A stretch of 64,000 bases of DNA from Sphingobium sufflavum (GTDB taxonomy: Bacteria > Pseudomonadota > Alphaproteobacteria > Sphingomonadales > Sphingomonadaceae), in contig NZ_JAJSSH010000003.1 in NCBI RefSeq assembly GCF_021403115.1, positions 124,001 to 188,000 on the forward strand. The letters are read 5' to 3'. The notes beneath the pieces were generated by a model. The model saw nothing but the letters and a program-made list of their open reading frames with translations, was not told where the DNA came from and made no database searches. Positions 27,015 to 34,828 of the stretch are shown piece after piece. The first letter of the stretch is position 1, and each line of letters opens with the position of its first letter. Both the position numbers and the translations under genes were made by a program.

Positions 27015-28142
27015 ATGCGATACAGATCATGGTCGTTCCGCCTCGCCATCGTCGCGCTGCTCCTGATCGGGGGCGGCGCGATCTGGTGGAGTGGGGGCTG
27101 GTGGAGCGGGAGCCGATGGCGCACCGGCGATCCGGCGGCGACCGTTGCCGCCGGGCGGGCCGACTTTCGCTTTACCGACGATGTGGGCCGCACGGTCGCC
27201 ATTCGAAAGCCGGTCCGGCGCGTCGTCATCTTCAACCGCTATGATGTCGAGTTCGTGCGCGCCATCGCCGGGACCGGTCCCATCATGGGCATCGACGCGG
27301 GAACGGCGAAGGAACGGGCCTATTGGCCCGGACTGGAGAGGGTGGCCGTGGTGGGGCAGGGGCAATCCACCCCCAATTATGACGCCATCGTCGATCTGGC
27401 CCCCGACCTGGTGCTGATCCCGCGCAACGGCAGCTGGGCGGAGGCGGACAGGATACTCGCGCCGCTGGGCATCCCGGTGGCGGTGATGACGGCGTGGGAC
27501 GTGTTGAAGCATGAGGAGAATGTGACCCTGCTGGGCCGCATCTTCGACCGGCCGGACGAGGCCGCGCGGCTCAACGCTTTCTATCGCAAGTGGCGCGACC
27601 TGCTGGCCGTGCGGCTGAAGGGCGTGGAGCGCAAACGCGTCTATCTGGAGGAGGTGGGTGAGTATCGCACCCTGCTGCCTGGTTCCGGCTGGCACGACAT
27701 GATCGAGACGGGCGGGGGCCTGAACATCTTTCGCGACGTAGCGATCACCGGCGCGAACCGGTCGCGCGGCACTGTGCAGGGCTTTACCGTGGACCCGGAG
27801 GAGGTGATCGCGCGTGCGCCCGATGCGATACTGAAGCTCCAGCCGGGGCAATATGAACCCCATCCGCGCGCTTTCTCCGCGGGCGTTCTGGAGAGGATCG
27901 CCGCCCGGCCCGGTTTCGACGCCATTCCCGCCGTGCGGAGCGGGCAGGTCTATCATATCTCCTATTATCTGGCGGGCGGCTGTTCCAAGATCGTCGGCGC
28001 GCTTCAGATCGCCAAATGGCTGTACCCCGACCGGTTCCGCGATGTGGAGCCGGAGGCGGTGATGGCCGAATGGCTGACCCGCTTCCAGCACGTGCCCGCG
28101 CGCCATGGCTATAACGTCAGCCTGGCGGAGGTGCGGCGATGA
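27015..28142 (+). CDS. btuF: Cobalamin ABC transporter substrate-binding protein (BtuF-like)
   Basis: A 375-residue periplasmic binding protein of the helical-backbone metal/corrinoid class. An N-terminal hydrophobic segment (RLAIVALLLIGGGAIWW) anchors or exports it. The fold is marked by FTDDVGRTVAIRKPVRRVVIFN, YDAIVDLAPDLVLIPRNGSW, LGIPVAVMTAWDV, a long connecting helix region, and AIPAVRSGQVYHISYYLAGG. It delivers ligand to the FecCD-type permease encoded next, whose start overlaps this stop by ATGA. The riboswitch context points to B12; iron-siderophore binding proteins are the main alternative. No lipobox cysteine was seen, which is unusual for an anchored protein. Confidence 0.85.
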   Translation: MRYRSWSFRLAIVALLLIGGGAIWWSGGWWSGSRWRTGDPAATVAAGRADFRFTDDVGRTVAIRKPVRRVVIFNRYDVEFVRAIAGTGPIMGIDAGTAKERAYWPGLERVAVVGQGQSTPNYDAIVDLAPDLVLIPRNGSWAEADRILAPLGIPVAVMTAWDVLKHEENVTLLGRIFDRPDEAARLNAFYRKWRDLLAVRLKGVERKRVYLEEVGEYRTLLPGSGWHDMIETGGGLNIFRDVAITGANRSRGTVQGFTVDPEEVIARAPDAILKLQPGQYEPHPRAFSAGVLERIAARPGFDAIPAVRSGQVYHISYYLAGGCSKIVGALQIAKWLYPDRFRDVEPEAVMAEWLTRFQHVPARHGYNVSLAEVRR

Positions 28143-29248
28143 GCCTGTCGGGCCAAGGGCCGGATGGCCTTCCGGGTGGTCTGTGGGGACGCCTGCCGAA
28201 TATCCGGCGTGGCGCCGCCGCGCGGAGGGCCGCGACCTTTGCGATCCTGGGCCTGTTGCTGGTCGTGGTGGCGCTTTATTCGACATTCCATGGCGTCGCC
28301 CGTATCCCGGTCGGGACCGGCGTGGCGGCGCTGCTGTCGCCCCTGCTGCCCGCAGGGTGGCGGCCCGATGTCCCCGCCGCCTCTGTCGCGATCCTCACCA
28401 CCTTGCGCTTGCCGCGCACCCTGCTGGCGCTGATCGCCGGGGCCGGGCTGGCGGTCGCGGGGGCGGCGATGCAGGGGATCACGCGCAATCCGCTCGTCAG
28501 CCCCTACACCATCGGCATATCCCCCGCCGCCAGTTTTGGCGCGTCGGTGGCGATATTGATGGCGGCCGACCATGGCATGGCCAGCTATGCCCCCGTCGTG
28601 GTCGCGGCCTTTCTGGCGGCGCTCGCCTGCGCGGCGTTCGTGCTGGGCCTGTCCGCGCTGCGGGGCGTGACGGGCACCGTCCTGGTGCTGGCGGGCGTGG
28701 GGCTGTCCTATCTGTTCGGCGCGCTGGCCGCGACGCTCCAGTTCATCGCGACGGAGCAGCAACTGGCGGTCATCGTCCACTGGGCGTTCGGGTCGGTGAA
28801 CGGCGCCACATGGCCCGCCGTGCAGGTCACGGGGGTCGTGCTGGCCATCGTGCTGCCGGTGCTGGCGGCCCATGCCTGGGCGCTCAACGCCTTTGCGGCG
28901 GGGGGTGACGAGGTGGCCAGCTCGCTGGGCTTTGCGGTGGCGCGCACGCGGATCGTCGTGACGGTCTGCGCGGTGCTCATCACCGCCGCGATCGTCAGCT
29001 ATGCCGGGGTGATCGGCTTTGTCGGGCTGGTCGCGCCGCATATCGGGCGGCTGATGGTGGGGGGCGACCATCGCGTGCTGCTGCCCTTCTCGGCCATGGC
29101 GGGGGCGTTGCTGTTGCTGCTGGCGGACCTGACCGGGCGGCTGCTGTTCGCGCCGGTCGTGGTGCCCGCTGGCATCGTCGTCGCCTATCTGGGCGTGCCG
29201 GTCTTCCTCCATCTGCTGCTGGGCCGGACGCGGGGGGCATCGTCATGA
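28139..29248 (+). CDS. btuC: FecCD/BtuC family ABC transporter permease
   Basis: A 369-residue multi-pass inner-membrane protein with about ten hydrophobic helices. Family signatures are LPRTLLALIAGAGLAVAGAAMQGITRNPL, SPYTIGISPAASFGASVAIL, GVGLSYLFGALAATLQFIA, HWAFGSVNGATW and YAGVIGFVGLVAPHIGRLMVG, the cytoplasmic loop that contacts the ATPase. It moves the corrinoid from the periplasmic binding protein to the cytoplasm. It overlaps btuF (ATGA) upstream and btuD (ATGA) downstream, so tight cotranslation is expected. The N-terminal about 35 residues are a poorly conserved extension. Confidence 0.92.
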   Translation: MSLSGQGPDGLPGGLWGRLPNIRRGAAARRAATFAILGLLLVVVALYSTFHGVARIPVGTGVAALLSPLLPAGWRPDVPAASVAILTTLRLPRTLLALIAGAGLAVAGAAMQGITRNPLVSPYTIGISPAASFGASVAILMAADHGMASYAPVVVAAFLAALACAAFVLGLSALRGVTGTVLVLAGVGLSYLFGALAATLQFIATEQQLAVIVHWAFGSVNGATWPAVQVTGVVLAIVLPVLAAHAWALNAFAAGGDEVASSLGFAVARTRIVVTVCAVLITAAIVSYAGVIGFVGLVAPHIGRLMVGGDHRVLLPFSAMAGALLLLLADLTGRLLFAPVVVPAGIVVAYLGVPVFLHLLLGRTRGASS

Positions 29249-30060
29249 CGACCCCTGACATTGTCCCTGACATTGCCGCTGCCGCTGCCGCCGCCGGTCT
29301 GGCCTGCACCGCCCTGTCGCTGCGCCGACGCGGGCGCGCCATCTTGTCCGATGTCACCCTGTCGCTGCGGCAGGGCGAGCTGGTCTGCCTGGTCGGTCCC
29401 AATGGCGCGGGCAAGAGCAGCCTGATCCGCTGCCTCGACGGGCTGTGGCGGCCCGGCGGGGGGACGGTGGCGGTGGAGGGCAGGCCGCTGCACAGCCTGT
29501 CGCGCGAAGCCGTCGCCCGCCTGATCGCCTATGTCCCGCAGGCGGCGGGGGAGACGATGGCGCTGTCTGTGGCGGAGATGGTCGCGCTGGGCCGTGCGCC
29601 GCACCGCCATCGCGAAAGCGCCACCGAGCGGGCCGGGCGCGTGGCGGCCGCGCTGGCGCGTTTCGGCCTGGGCGCGATGGCGGAGCGGGCCTTCGACGAA
29701 CTGAGCGGTGGGGAGCGGCAGCGCGTCCTCCTCGCCCGCGCCTTCGTGCAGGATGCGCGCTACCTGCTGCTGGACGAGCCGACCAGCGCGCTCGACCTGC
29801 GGCACCAGCTCGACGCGCTCCAGATCGTGCGGGGGCTGGTCGACGAGCTGGGCGTGGGCGTGATGGTGGCGATCCACGACCTCGCCGCCGCCGCGCGCTT
29901 TGCCGACCGGATCGTGCTGCTGTCGGCGGGGCAGGTGCAGACGGAGGGGGCGTGGCAGGATGTGCTGACCCCCGACCATATCCGCACCGCCTTCGGGGTG
30001 GAGGTGACGGTCGGGTCGGCGGACGGCCTGCCCTATATCATCCCGGCGGCGGTGGCATGA
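29245..30060 (+). CDS. btuD: ABC transporter ATP-binding protein (BtuD-like)
   Basis: A 271-residue ATPase that powers the permease encoded just before it. Walker A is GPNGAGKSS, the Q-loop is YVPQAAGE, the signature is LSGGERQRVLLARAF, Walker B is YLLLDEPTSALDL and the switch His is AIHDLAAAAR. These match the FecE/BtuD/HmuV family. Start ATG 29245 overlaps the btuC stop. An N-terminal Ala-rich stretch (AAAAAAGLACTALSL) precedes the first strand. The stop overlaps the next small gene as ATGA. Confidence 0.93.
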   Translation: MTTPDIVPDIAAAAAAAGLACTALSLRRRGRAILSDVTLSLRQGELVCLVGPNGAGKSSLIRCLDGLWRPGGGTVAVEGRPLHSLSREAVARLIAYVPQAAGETMALSVAEMVALGRAPHRHRESATERAGRVAAALARFGLGAMAERAFDELSGGERQRVLLARAFVQDARYLLLDEPTSALDLRHQLDALQIVRGLVDELGVGVMVAIHDLAAAARFADRIVLLSAGQVQTEGAWQDVLTPDHIRTAFGVEVTVGSADGLPYIIPAAVA

Positions 30061-30233
30061 TGGCGCTGCTCCGCCCGGACCTGTCCCCCGCCCTGCGCGG
30101 CCTGTGGGGCAGCATCGCCCGGCGGATCGGTAGGGACGAGCAGGGGCCGATGACGGGCGCGCAGGGCATGATGGAACGGGCATGGCCCTGCGCCACGATC
30201 TTTACGGAAGTGGAGCGATTGCAGCATGGATGA
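30057..30233 (+). CDS. Small hypothetical protein (58 aa) inside B12 operon
   Basis: A 58-residue frame starting MMALLRPDLSPALRGLWG at the ATGA overlap with btuD and ending TEVERLQHG, where its stop overlaps the start of the next gene by eight bases. It has one cysteine (AWPCATIF) and no membrane segment or signal peptide. No family was recognised. The double overlap is the strongest evidence that it is translated. It could act with the ferredoxin-like protein downstream, which is inference from position only. Confidence 0.6.
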   Translation: MMALLRPDLSPALRGLWGSIARRIGRDEQGPMTGAQGMMERAWPCATIFTEVERLQHG

Positions 30234-31056
30234 CAGGTCGGATAGGAGCAGGCCAGACGAGGGCGGGTCGGACGGGGATAGGCCCGACGTGATTATCATC
30301 GCCCGGTCGGCCATCGCCGCCGCACCGATCGAGGAGATGCGCGCCGCCGCCGCCCATGTGCTGGCGGCGGGGGTAGCGAGCCATGCCAGCCATGCCAGCC
30401 ATGCCTTTACCGAGCAGGGCGAACCGGCGCTGAAGGAACGGCTGTGGGAGCGGATCGCGTCGGGTGCGCGGAGCATCGTGCTGGTGCCGCTGATCGTGCC
30501 GATGGAGCCGAGCTTCGCCATCTGGATCGGCAAGATCCTGGCGCGCTGGGAGCGGGAGTGGAGCCGGGAGCATGAACAGGAACCAGGACAGCCTTGGCCG
30601 GAGATACGGCTGGCGCCAGCGCCCTTCGCCCTACCGCAGGCGCGCGACCTCCTCGCCGCCGCGGTGAGCGCGGCGGGCAGCCATCCCCAGCCCGCCCGGC
30701 CCCCGGCCAAGCGCGAGGGGTCGATCATCCCCGCGCAGAAGCGGCGGGTGCTGGTGTGCCATGGTGCGCCCTGCACGGCGGCGGGGGCGTCGCTGATCTG
30801 GGGCCATTTGCGCAACGTGCAGGCGCGGCGGTCGCTGCGGACGCAGGGCGAGGGAATGATGAGCGCGAAGGCGAGCTGCCTCGGCCCCTGCAATCTGGCG
30901 CCGGTGGTGCAGGTATGGCCGGAAGGGACCAGCTATGGCGGGGTCGATGAGGCGGGGATCGACGCGATCATCGACGCGCATGTGCTGAACGGGGCGATTG
31001 CGGAGGACTATGCCTATCCGGCGGACGGTCGCAAACATGTGCTGCGGGATCGCTGA
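30226..31056 (+). CDS. CbiX-like domain fused to [2Fe-2S] ferredoxin
   Basis: A 276-residue fusion. Residues about 20-150 follow the CbiX/SirB chelatase pattern (PALKERLWERIASGARSIVL, then VPLIVPMEPSFAIWI, then IRLAPAPFALPQARDLLAAA). The metal-binding His of the family's G-H-G-S and the His of the later P-L-x-x-x-x-x-H loop are missing (IIIARSAIAA; PLIVPMEPSF). Residues about 170-276 are a thioredoxin-like [2Fe-2S] ferredoxin with four cysteines in VCHGAPC and SCLGPC. A SHASHASHAF repeat lies near residue 53. Last in the B12 operon, it may help reduce or handle imported corrinoids, which is inference; chelatase activity is doubtful. Confidence 0.75.
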   Translation: MDDRSDRSRPDEGGSDGDRPDVIIIARSAIAAAPIEEMRAAAAHVLAAGVASHASHASHAFTEQGEPALKERLWERIASGARSIVLVPLIVPMEPSFAIWIGKILARWEREWSREHEQEPGQPWPEIRLAPAPFALPQARDLLAAAVSAAGSHPQPARPPAKREGSIIPAQKRRVLVCHGAPCTAAGASLIWGHLRNVQARRSLRTQGEGMMSAKASCLGPCNLAPVVQVWPEGTSYGGVDEAGIDAIIDAHVLNGAIAEDYAYPADGRKHVLRDR

Positions 31057-31213
31057 GGGGCAGGGCGCGGCACGCAAGGTGCAGGGCCGGGCGGAGGTGG
31101 GCGCGGAGGCCGGCCATGCCAGCGAACCGGGCCTGCAACGGCCTTGCGCCTGATCTGCGCCGGGATCGGACAGGGAGCGTCACGGGCAACGGGGCCGCGT
31201 CGCCAGTCCTGTT

Positions 31214-32137
31214 TTACGGGTGCGGCGTCGGTGGCGAGGAGGGTGTGCCGTCCGCGTCCTCCTGCCCGCCCGCCAGCTTGAGCCAGGCGAGGGCGGCGTG
31301 GGAGAGATAGCCGCTTTTGCGCCACGCCATCGCCATATGCCATGCGGCATCCTGTTGCCGCAGCGGAATACAGCGCACATTGGCGCGCTTGCGCGAGCGG
31401 GCAATGGACAGGGGTAGGAAGGAAATGCCCAGCCCGGTGCCGACCAGTTCCACGACAAAGTCGATCTGGTTGGACGTGGCGACGATCGACGGTTCGAACT
31501 TCTCGCGCCGGCAGGCCGCGACGATCAGGTGGTGGATGGCGAAACTGTCGTCGAACAGGATGAAGGCATCCTCCCGCAATTCCCCGATGCCGATCTCCTT
31601 CGCGCCCGCCAGCCGATGGCCGCGTGGCAGCAGCACGGTCAGCGGTTCATGCTGGACCTCGATGAAGTCGAACTCCTTGGACACGGGGAGCAGCAGCCCG
31701 GCCAGATCGACCTCGCCCGTGCGCAGCGCCTGTTCCAGCCGGTCGCTGCCATGCTCCACCAGTTCCACCGTAATGGCCGGGAATTTGCGGCGATAGGCCG
31801 CGAAGACGGGCGCGAACAGGATATGGCTGCCGATGGGGGGCAGGCCGAGCCGCAGAACGCCCTGCCGGATGCCTTGCACGTCGGCCACTTCGGCCAGCAG
31901 GTCGTCCCGCTCGATCAACAGGGTGGTGCCGCGCCGGAACACGACCTCCCCGATGGCGGTCAGCAGGTTTTTCTGCCCGACCCGGTGGAGCAGGCGGGCA
32001 CCGATTTGCTCCTCCAGCAGTTGAACGGACTTGCTGACCGTGGACTGGGTCGAGTGAAGGGCGCGCGCGGCTTTGGTGAAGCTGCCCTGGCGGACGACCT
32101 CGATGAACACGCGAAGGGGGCGATATTCCATGGCCAT
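31214..32137 (-). CDS. LysR-family transcriptional regulator
   Basis: A 307-residue regulator. The N-terminal winged helix-turn-helix is clear: YRPLRVFIEVVRQGSFTKAA, then ALHSTQSTVSKSVQLLEEQIGARLLHR. The effector domain has LRLGLPPIGSHILFAPVFAAYRRKFP and ends VVELVGTGLGISFLPLSIA, matching the CynR/CidR-type subgroup. Start 32137 or 32131 (MEYR) cannot be separated by ribosome site. A perfect T-N11-A-type palindrome overlaps the start codon, which suggests autoregulation. The nearest divergent gene is the small protein at 32230; a target operon is not evident. The last about 20 residues are Pro/Ser-rich. Confidence 0.88.
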   Translation of the reverse strand: MAMEYRPLRVFIEVVRQGSFTKAARALHSTQSTVSKSVQLLEEQIGARLLHRVGQKNLLTAIGEVVFRRGTTLLIERDDLLAEVADVQGIRQGVLRLGLPPIGSHILFAPVFAAYRRKFPAITVELVEHGSDRLEQALRTGEVDLAGLLLPVSKEFDFIEVQHEPLTVLLPRGHRLAGAKEIGIGELREDAFILFDDSFAIHHLIVAACRREKFEPSIVATSNQIDFVVELVGTGLGISFLPLSIARSRKRANVRCIPLRQQDAAWHMAMAWRKSGYLSHAALAWLKLAGGQEDADGTPSSPPTPHP

Positions 32138-32152
32138 TCCATAATCGAATGG
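32134..32152. promoter_or_regulatory. Candidate LysR operator
   Basis: CCATTC (32134-32139) and GAATGG (32147-32152) form a perfect inverted repeat with seven bases between. The ATTC-N7-GAAT core fits the T-N11-A LysR box. It covers the start codon region of the LysR gene and lies 78 bases upstream of the divergent gene. Confidence 0.45.
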
Positions 32153-32229
32153 CAGTTATCCGATCAATTCATTTTCCGCATGACCGGCGATTGGCTAAGA
32201 CTGCGCGCAACAAGGATCAGGAGTGGACG

Positions 32230-32472
32230 ATGCCGATCAAACGGGCCGTGGCGCCGGATGCGAAATATAAGGGCTGTTCCGTTCCGCCCGCATCGCTGAC
32301 CCACAAGGTCGAGGCATTGACGCATATCCGCACGGAAAAGGCCGTGCGCGACCGTTTCGGCATCAGCTATTATACGTGGCGGCGGATTTGCGAGGGCGCG
32401 CCGGTGCGGACCTCGCTGCTCCACCGGCTCCAGATCCGGGTGGACAAGCTGGAACGGCCGGCCGCCGGTTGA
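32230..32472 (+). CDS. Small hypothetical protein (80 aa)
   Basis: An 80-residue protein from ATG 32230, preceded by a good AGGAG at 32219-32223. The C-terminal half reads ALTHIRTEKAVRDRFGISY, then YTWRRICEGAPVRTSLLHRL, then QIRVDKLE. This looks like a small helical DNA-binding unit (helix, R-F-G-I turn, W-R-R helix). No named family was recognised. It is divergent from the LysR regulator, with the putative operator between them, and could be its target. A longer in-frame start at 32149 would cross the operator and has no ribosome site. Confidence 0.65.
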   Translation: MPIKRAVAPDAKYKGCSVPPASLTHKVEALTHIRTEKAVRDRFGISYYTWRRICEGAPVRTSLLHRLQIRVDKLERPAAG

Positions 32473-32504
32473 ACAGGCAGGCGTTATTCGGCAGGCGGGG
32501 CAGC

Positions 32505-33125
32505 TCAGCCGCCCCAGCCACCGCCGAACGAACGACCGCCAAAGCCGCCGCGCGAGATAACGGAACTGCGCGATTGCACGCGCGGCGTTGCGCGGGGCAC
32601 CTCCATCGCACGGCTGCCCGCATAATAGCGGTTCGCGCCATAGCCATAGTTCAGCCGGACGCCGCCGCCGGTGTAATAGCTGCCATCGTCCTGCCGCCGA
32701 TAAAGCGGCGCATAGCGATAGCCACCCCCGCCGCCATTGAGCAGTTGCCCGACCAGAAAGCCGGTGAGCAGCGGCGAGAAATAGCTCTGGTTGTTGGCGG
32801 TGGCGGGCACGCATTTGCCGACGCCGAATTCCTCCTCGCAGGTCTTGCTATCCTCGAAGCGGGGCGCCTCGCTGGCGCTGGCCTTGGCGGCGGTGTCCTG
32901 CGCCGTGCGGCACTGGACCTCCGTGAAATTCTGCGAGCGGACACATTCGCCCACGTCGGAGAAGGCGGCGACCTCCACCGGCGGCCCGTCGTCCACGGCA
33001 TAGTCGGCCGGGCCGTCGCACCCGGCGAGCAGGGTCGCGCCGCCCGCCACGGCGGTCATGGTGGTCAGGCGGACCAGTCGCGAGCGCTTCCGGCGTCCGG
33101 CGGAGGGGAGGAGGGTGTCGGTCAT
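32505..33125 (-). CDS. yjfM: DUF1190 (YgiB/YjfM) family lipoprotein
   Basis: A 206-residue lipoprotein-type protein. The basic N-terminus is followed by TMTAVAGGATLLAGC, where LAGC is a lipobox. The core VGECVRSQNFTEVQCRTAQD, then APRFEDSKTCEEEFGVGKCV, then SYFSPLLTGFLVGQLL matches YgiB/YjfM proteins, with paired cysteines. The tail is Gly/Arg/Ser-rich (SRGGFGGRSFGGGWGG). In E. coli the relatives are encoded beside ATP-grasp ligase genes, and the same partners are present here. It is seven bases downstream of the DUF350 gene and last in the arm yjfK-yjfL-yjfM. Its molecular role is unknown. Confidence 0.82.
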   Translation of the reverse strand: MTDTLLPSAGRRKRSRLVRLTTMTAVAGGATLLAGCDGPADYAVDDGPPVEVAAFSDVGECVRSQNFTEVQCRTAQDTAAKASASEAPRFEDSKTCEEEFGVGKCVPATANNQSYFSPLLTGFLVGQLLNGGGGGYRYAPLYRRQDDGSYYTGGGVRLNYGYGANRYYAGSRAMEVPRATPRVQSRSSVISRGGFGGRSFGGGWGG

Positions 33126-33132
33126 GCCGCCC

Positions 33133-33552
33133 TCAATAGCTCATGCTGACGGCATTTATCATGCCGACCGCCACGGATGTCGCGGCCAGATAGAGGGCGG
33201 TGGCGACATTGCCATCGACGATGCGCTGCGACAGGTCGCGGATGACGAAGCGGCGCACGAACAGCGAGGCCAGAATCTGGATGATGCCCGCGATGACGGC
33301 CCAGATGGCGAATTCCAGCGGCGATGCGGTGTTGGCGATGGCCGACGCCAGCGGCAGGGCGAAACCGATGATCGCGCCGCCCAGCGCGGTCGCCGCCGCG
33401 ACATTGCCCTGTGCCACCAGTTGCGCCTCGTCATAGGGCGTCGATAGCTGGTAGAGCCGCTTGAACAGCGCCAGCAGCGCGCAGCCCAGCACGAAGGCGA
33501 GGAGGAACCAGCCTGCGCCGATGGCCAGCAATTGCCAATCCGTATGCGTCAT
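33133..33552 (-). CDS. yjfL: DUF350 (YjfL) family membrane protein
   Basis: A 139-residue integral membrane protein with four hydrophobic segments: LLAIGAGWFLLAFVLGCALLA, AAATALGGAIIGFALPLASA, FAIWAVIAGIIQILASLFV and VATALYLAATSVAVGMINA. YDEAQLVAQGNVAAAT and the second DGNVATALYLAA form the duplicated G-N-x-A motif of DUF350, which suggests two repeats of a two-helix unit. The family function is unknown but it is repeatedly encoded with ATP-grasp ligases and PspA-like proteins, as here. It sits between the DUF2491 and DUF1190 genes. Confidence 0.85.
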   Translation of the reverse strand: MTHTDWQLLAIGAGWFLLAFVLGCALLALFKRLYQLSTPYDEAQLVAQGNVAAATALGGAIIGFALPLASAIANTASPLEFAIWAVIAGIIQILASLFVRRFVIRDLSQRIVDGNVATALYLAATSVAVGMINAVSMSY

Positions 33553-33580
33553 TTCACCCTCGTTTCAGCCAGTGACCGCG

Positions 33581-34213
33581 TCAGGCGGACAATTCGCCGG
33601 GGGCCAGCGGCACCCCGATCATGATTTCATGCGTCAGCTCGCCGCGCTCCGGCTTCATGGCGATGGCGAGCAGCAGCTCGCTGTCCTCGCCCAGATCGCG
33701 GCTGTAGAGCATGCACGCCTGCTCGATATGGCGGGCGGGCGGGCCGCTGCGCGCCTCATGCACCGCTTCCCACAGGCGCACCGGGGGTTGCGGGCCGTCG
33801 TCGCCGGGATACCAGAAGCGCCCGAACGTCCCCACGTCCGGCTCGTCCCACCGCGCCTGTTGCAGCCGATCCTCGAACCCCGCCCGCTCCCCGGCGCGCG
33901 GATAGGCGCTGGACCAGGGGATGAAGAGGGTGAAATCATCCGCGTCATGCCCGTCCGCCGACGCGCTGACCGCTTGCAGCATGATGTCGTCCTGCGTGTA
34001 GAAGCGGTGGACATGGCCGCCGCCGTCATCCAGCGTGATGCGGCCCTGCGCGACGATTTCCAGCGTGTCGCGGTCCAGCGTGAAGGCCGTGCCCTGCAAC
34101 CGCCGCCATGCCAGCGTATCCAGTTGCACGCCGCGCCCGATGGTGATGTTGCGCACCACCGGCAGTTCGGGCGCGGGCGGATCGCCGCCGCCGAAAAGAC
34201 GCCGCAGGATCAT
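33581..34213 (-). CDS. yjfK: DUF2491 (YjfK) family protein
   Basis: A 210-residue soluble protein. It begins MILRRLFGGGDPPAPELPVV and continues ITIGRGVQLDTLAWRRL, FYTQDDIMLQAVSA, DDFTLFIPWSSAYPRA, FGRFWYPGDD and CMLYSRDLGEDSELLLAIA. These blocks match DUF2491. No catalytic motif is evident. It heads the minus-strand arm of the yjf cluster and diverges from the DUF2170 gene across 138 bases, which should contain both promoters. Function is unknown; a cytoplasmic partner of the membrane protein YjfL is inference. Confidence 0.82.
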   Translation of the reverse strand: MILRRLFGGGDPPAPELPVVRNITIGRGVQLDTLAWRRLQGTAFTLDRDTLEIVAQGRITLDDGGGHVHRFYTQDDIMLQAVSASADGHDADDFTLFIPWSSAYPRAGERAGFEDRLQQARWDEPDVGTFGRFWYPGDDGPQPPVRLWEAVHEARSGPPARHIEQACMLYSRDLGEDSELLLAIAMKPERGELTHEIMIGVPLAPGELSA

Positions 34214-34351
34214 GATGTGCGCCCGCCCCGGCCGCCCCGGTCGTTATGACCATGGCGGCTCATCACCTGTGGATGCGGATGCAGCCTCTTCCCCATGGGC
34301 GGGAGAAGTGCGATATGCGCGCCGGACAAGTCAAGGACGAAAGGCTGCCCT

Positions 34352-34789
34352 ATGAGCGAAGCACAACCCGGCGCATGGACAACGACCAGCCTGCTGGCCG
34401 CGCTGTCCGGTCCCGATTATGCCGAGGAGTTCCAGGTCGAGCGGCTGGACGGCAGCGATCCGGTGCTGGTCGTACGGATGATCGAGCATGGCGACCTGTC
34501 CATCCTGCTGAACGTGGGCGAGGAGCAGATCGTCGCCGCGACGCTGCTGTGGCCCGTCGACGAGCAGCCCGACGCCGCCGCCTTCAACATCTTCATCCTG
34601 AAGGCGCAGAAGCTGGTCCCCCTCTCCAACTTCGCGATCACCGAGGTGGGCGGGCGCGATTATTATGAACTGATGGGCGAGCTTTCCACCGAATCCCGGC
34701 TGAGCACGATCGTGCTGGAGTTGAAGGTGCTGGCCGAAAACGCCATCTCCGCCGCCGGAGAATTGCGCGAAGCCTTCGCCGCCGCCTGA
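34352..34789 (+). CDS. yjfI: DUF2170 (YjfI) family protein
   Basis: A 145-residue protein from ATG 34352. Blocks are TTTSLLAALSGPDYAEEFQVER, VLVVRMIEHGDLSILLNVGEEQIVA, FNIFILKAQKLVPLSNFAI, then YYELMGELSTES and VLELKVLAENAISAAGELREAF, matching DUF2170. The longer frame from 34295 overlaps the probable promoter and was not used. It is 39 bases before the PspA-like gene, an arrangement conserved with E. coli yjfI-yjfJ. DUF2170 proteins are thought to be adaptors of PspA-like proteins, but this is from gene order, not from a motif. Confidence 0.82.
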   Translation: MSEAQPGAWTTTSLLAALSGPDYAEEFQVERLDGSDPVLVVRMIEHGDLSILLNVGEEQIVAATLLWPVDEQPDAAAFNIFILKAQKLVPLSNFAITEVGGRDYYELMGELSTESRLSTIVLELKVLAENAISAAGELREAFAAA

Positions 34790-34828
34790 CCGACCCCGAA
34801 AGACTATCAAGACAGGAACTGACGCATC

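Noticed and set aside
30367..30416. AGCCATGCC tandem triplet as a regulatory repeat
   Set aside because: It is in frame and simply encodes SHA repeats within the CbiX-like/ferredoxin fusion.
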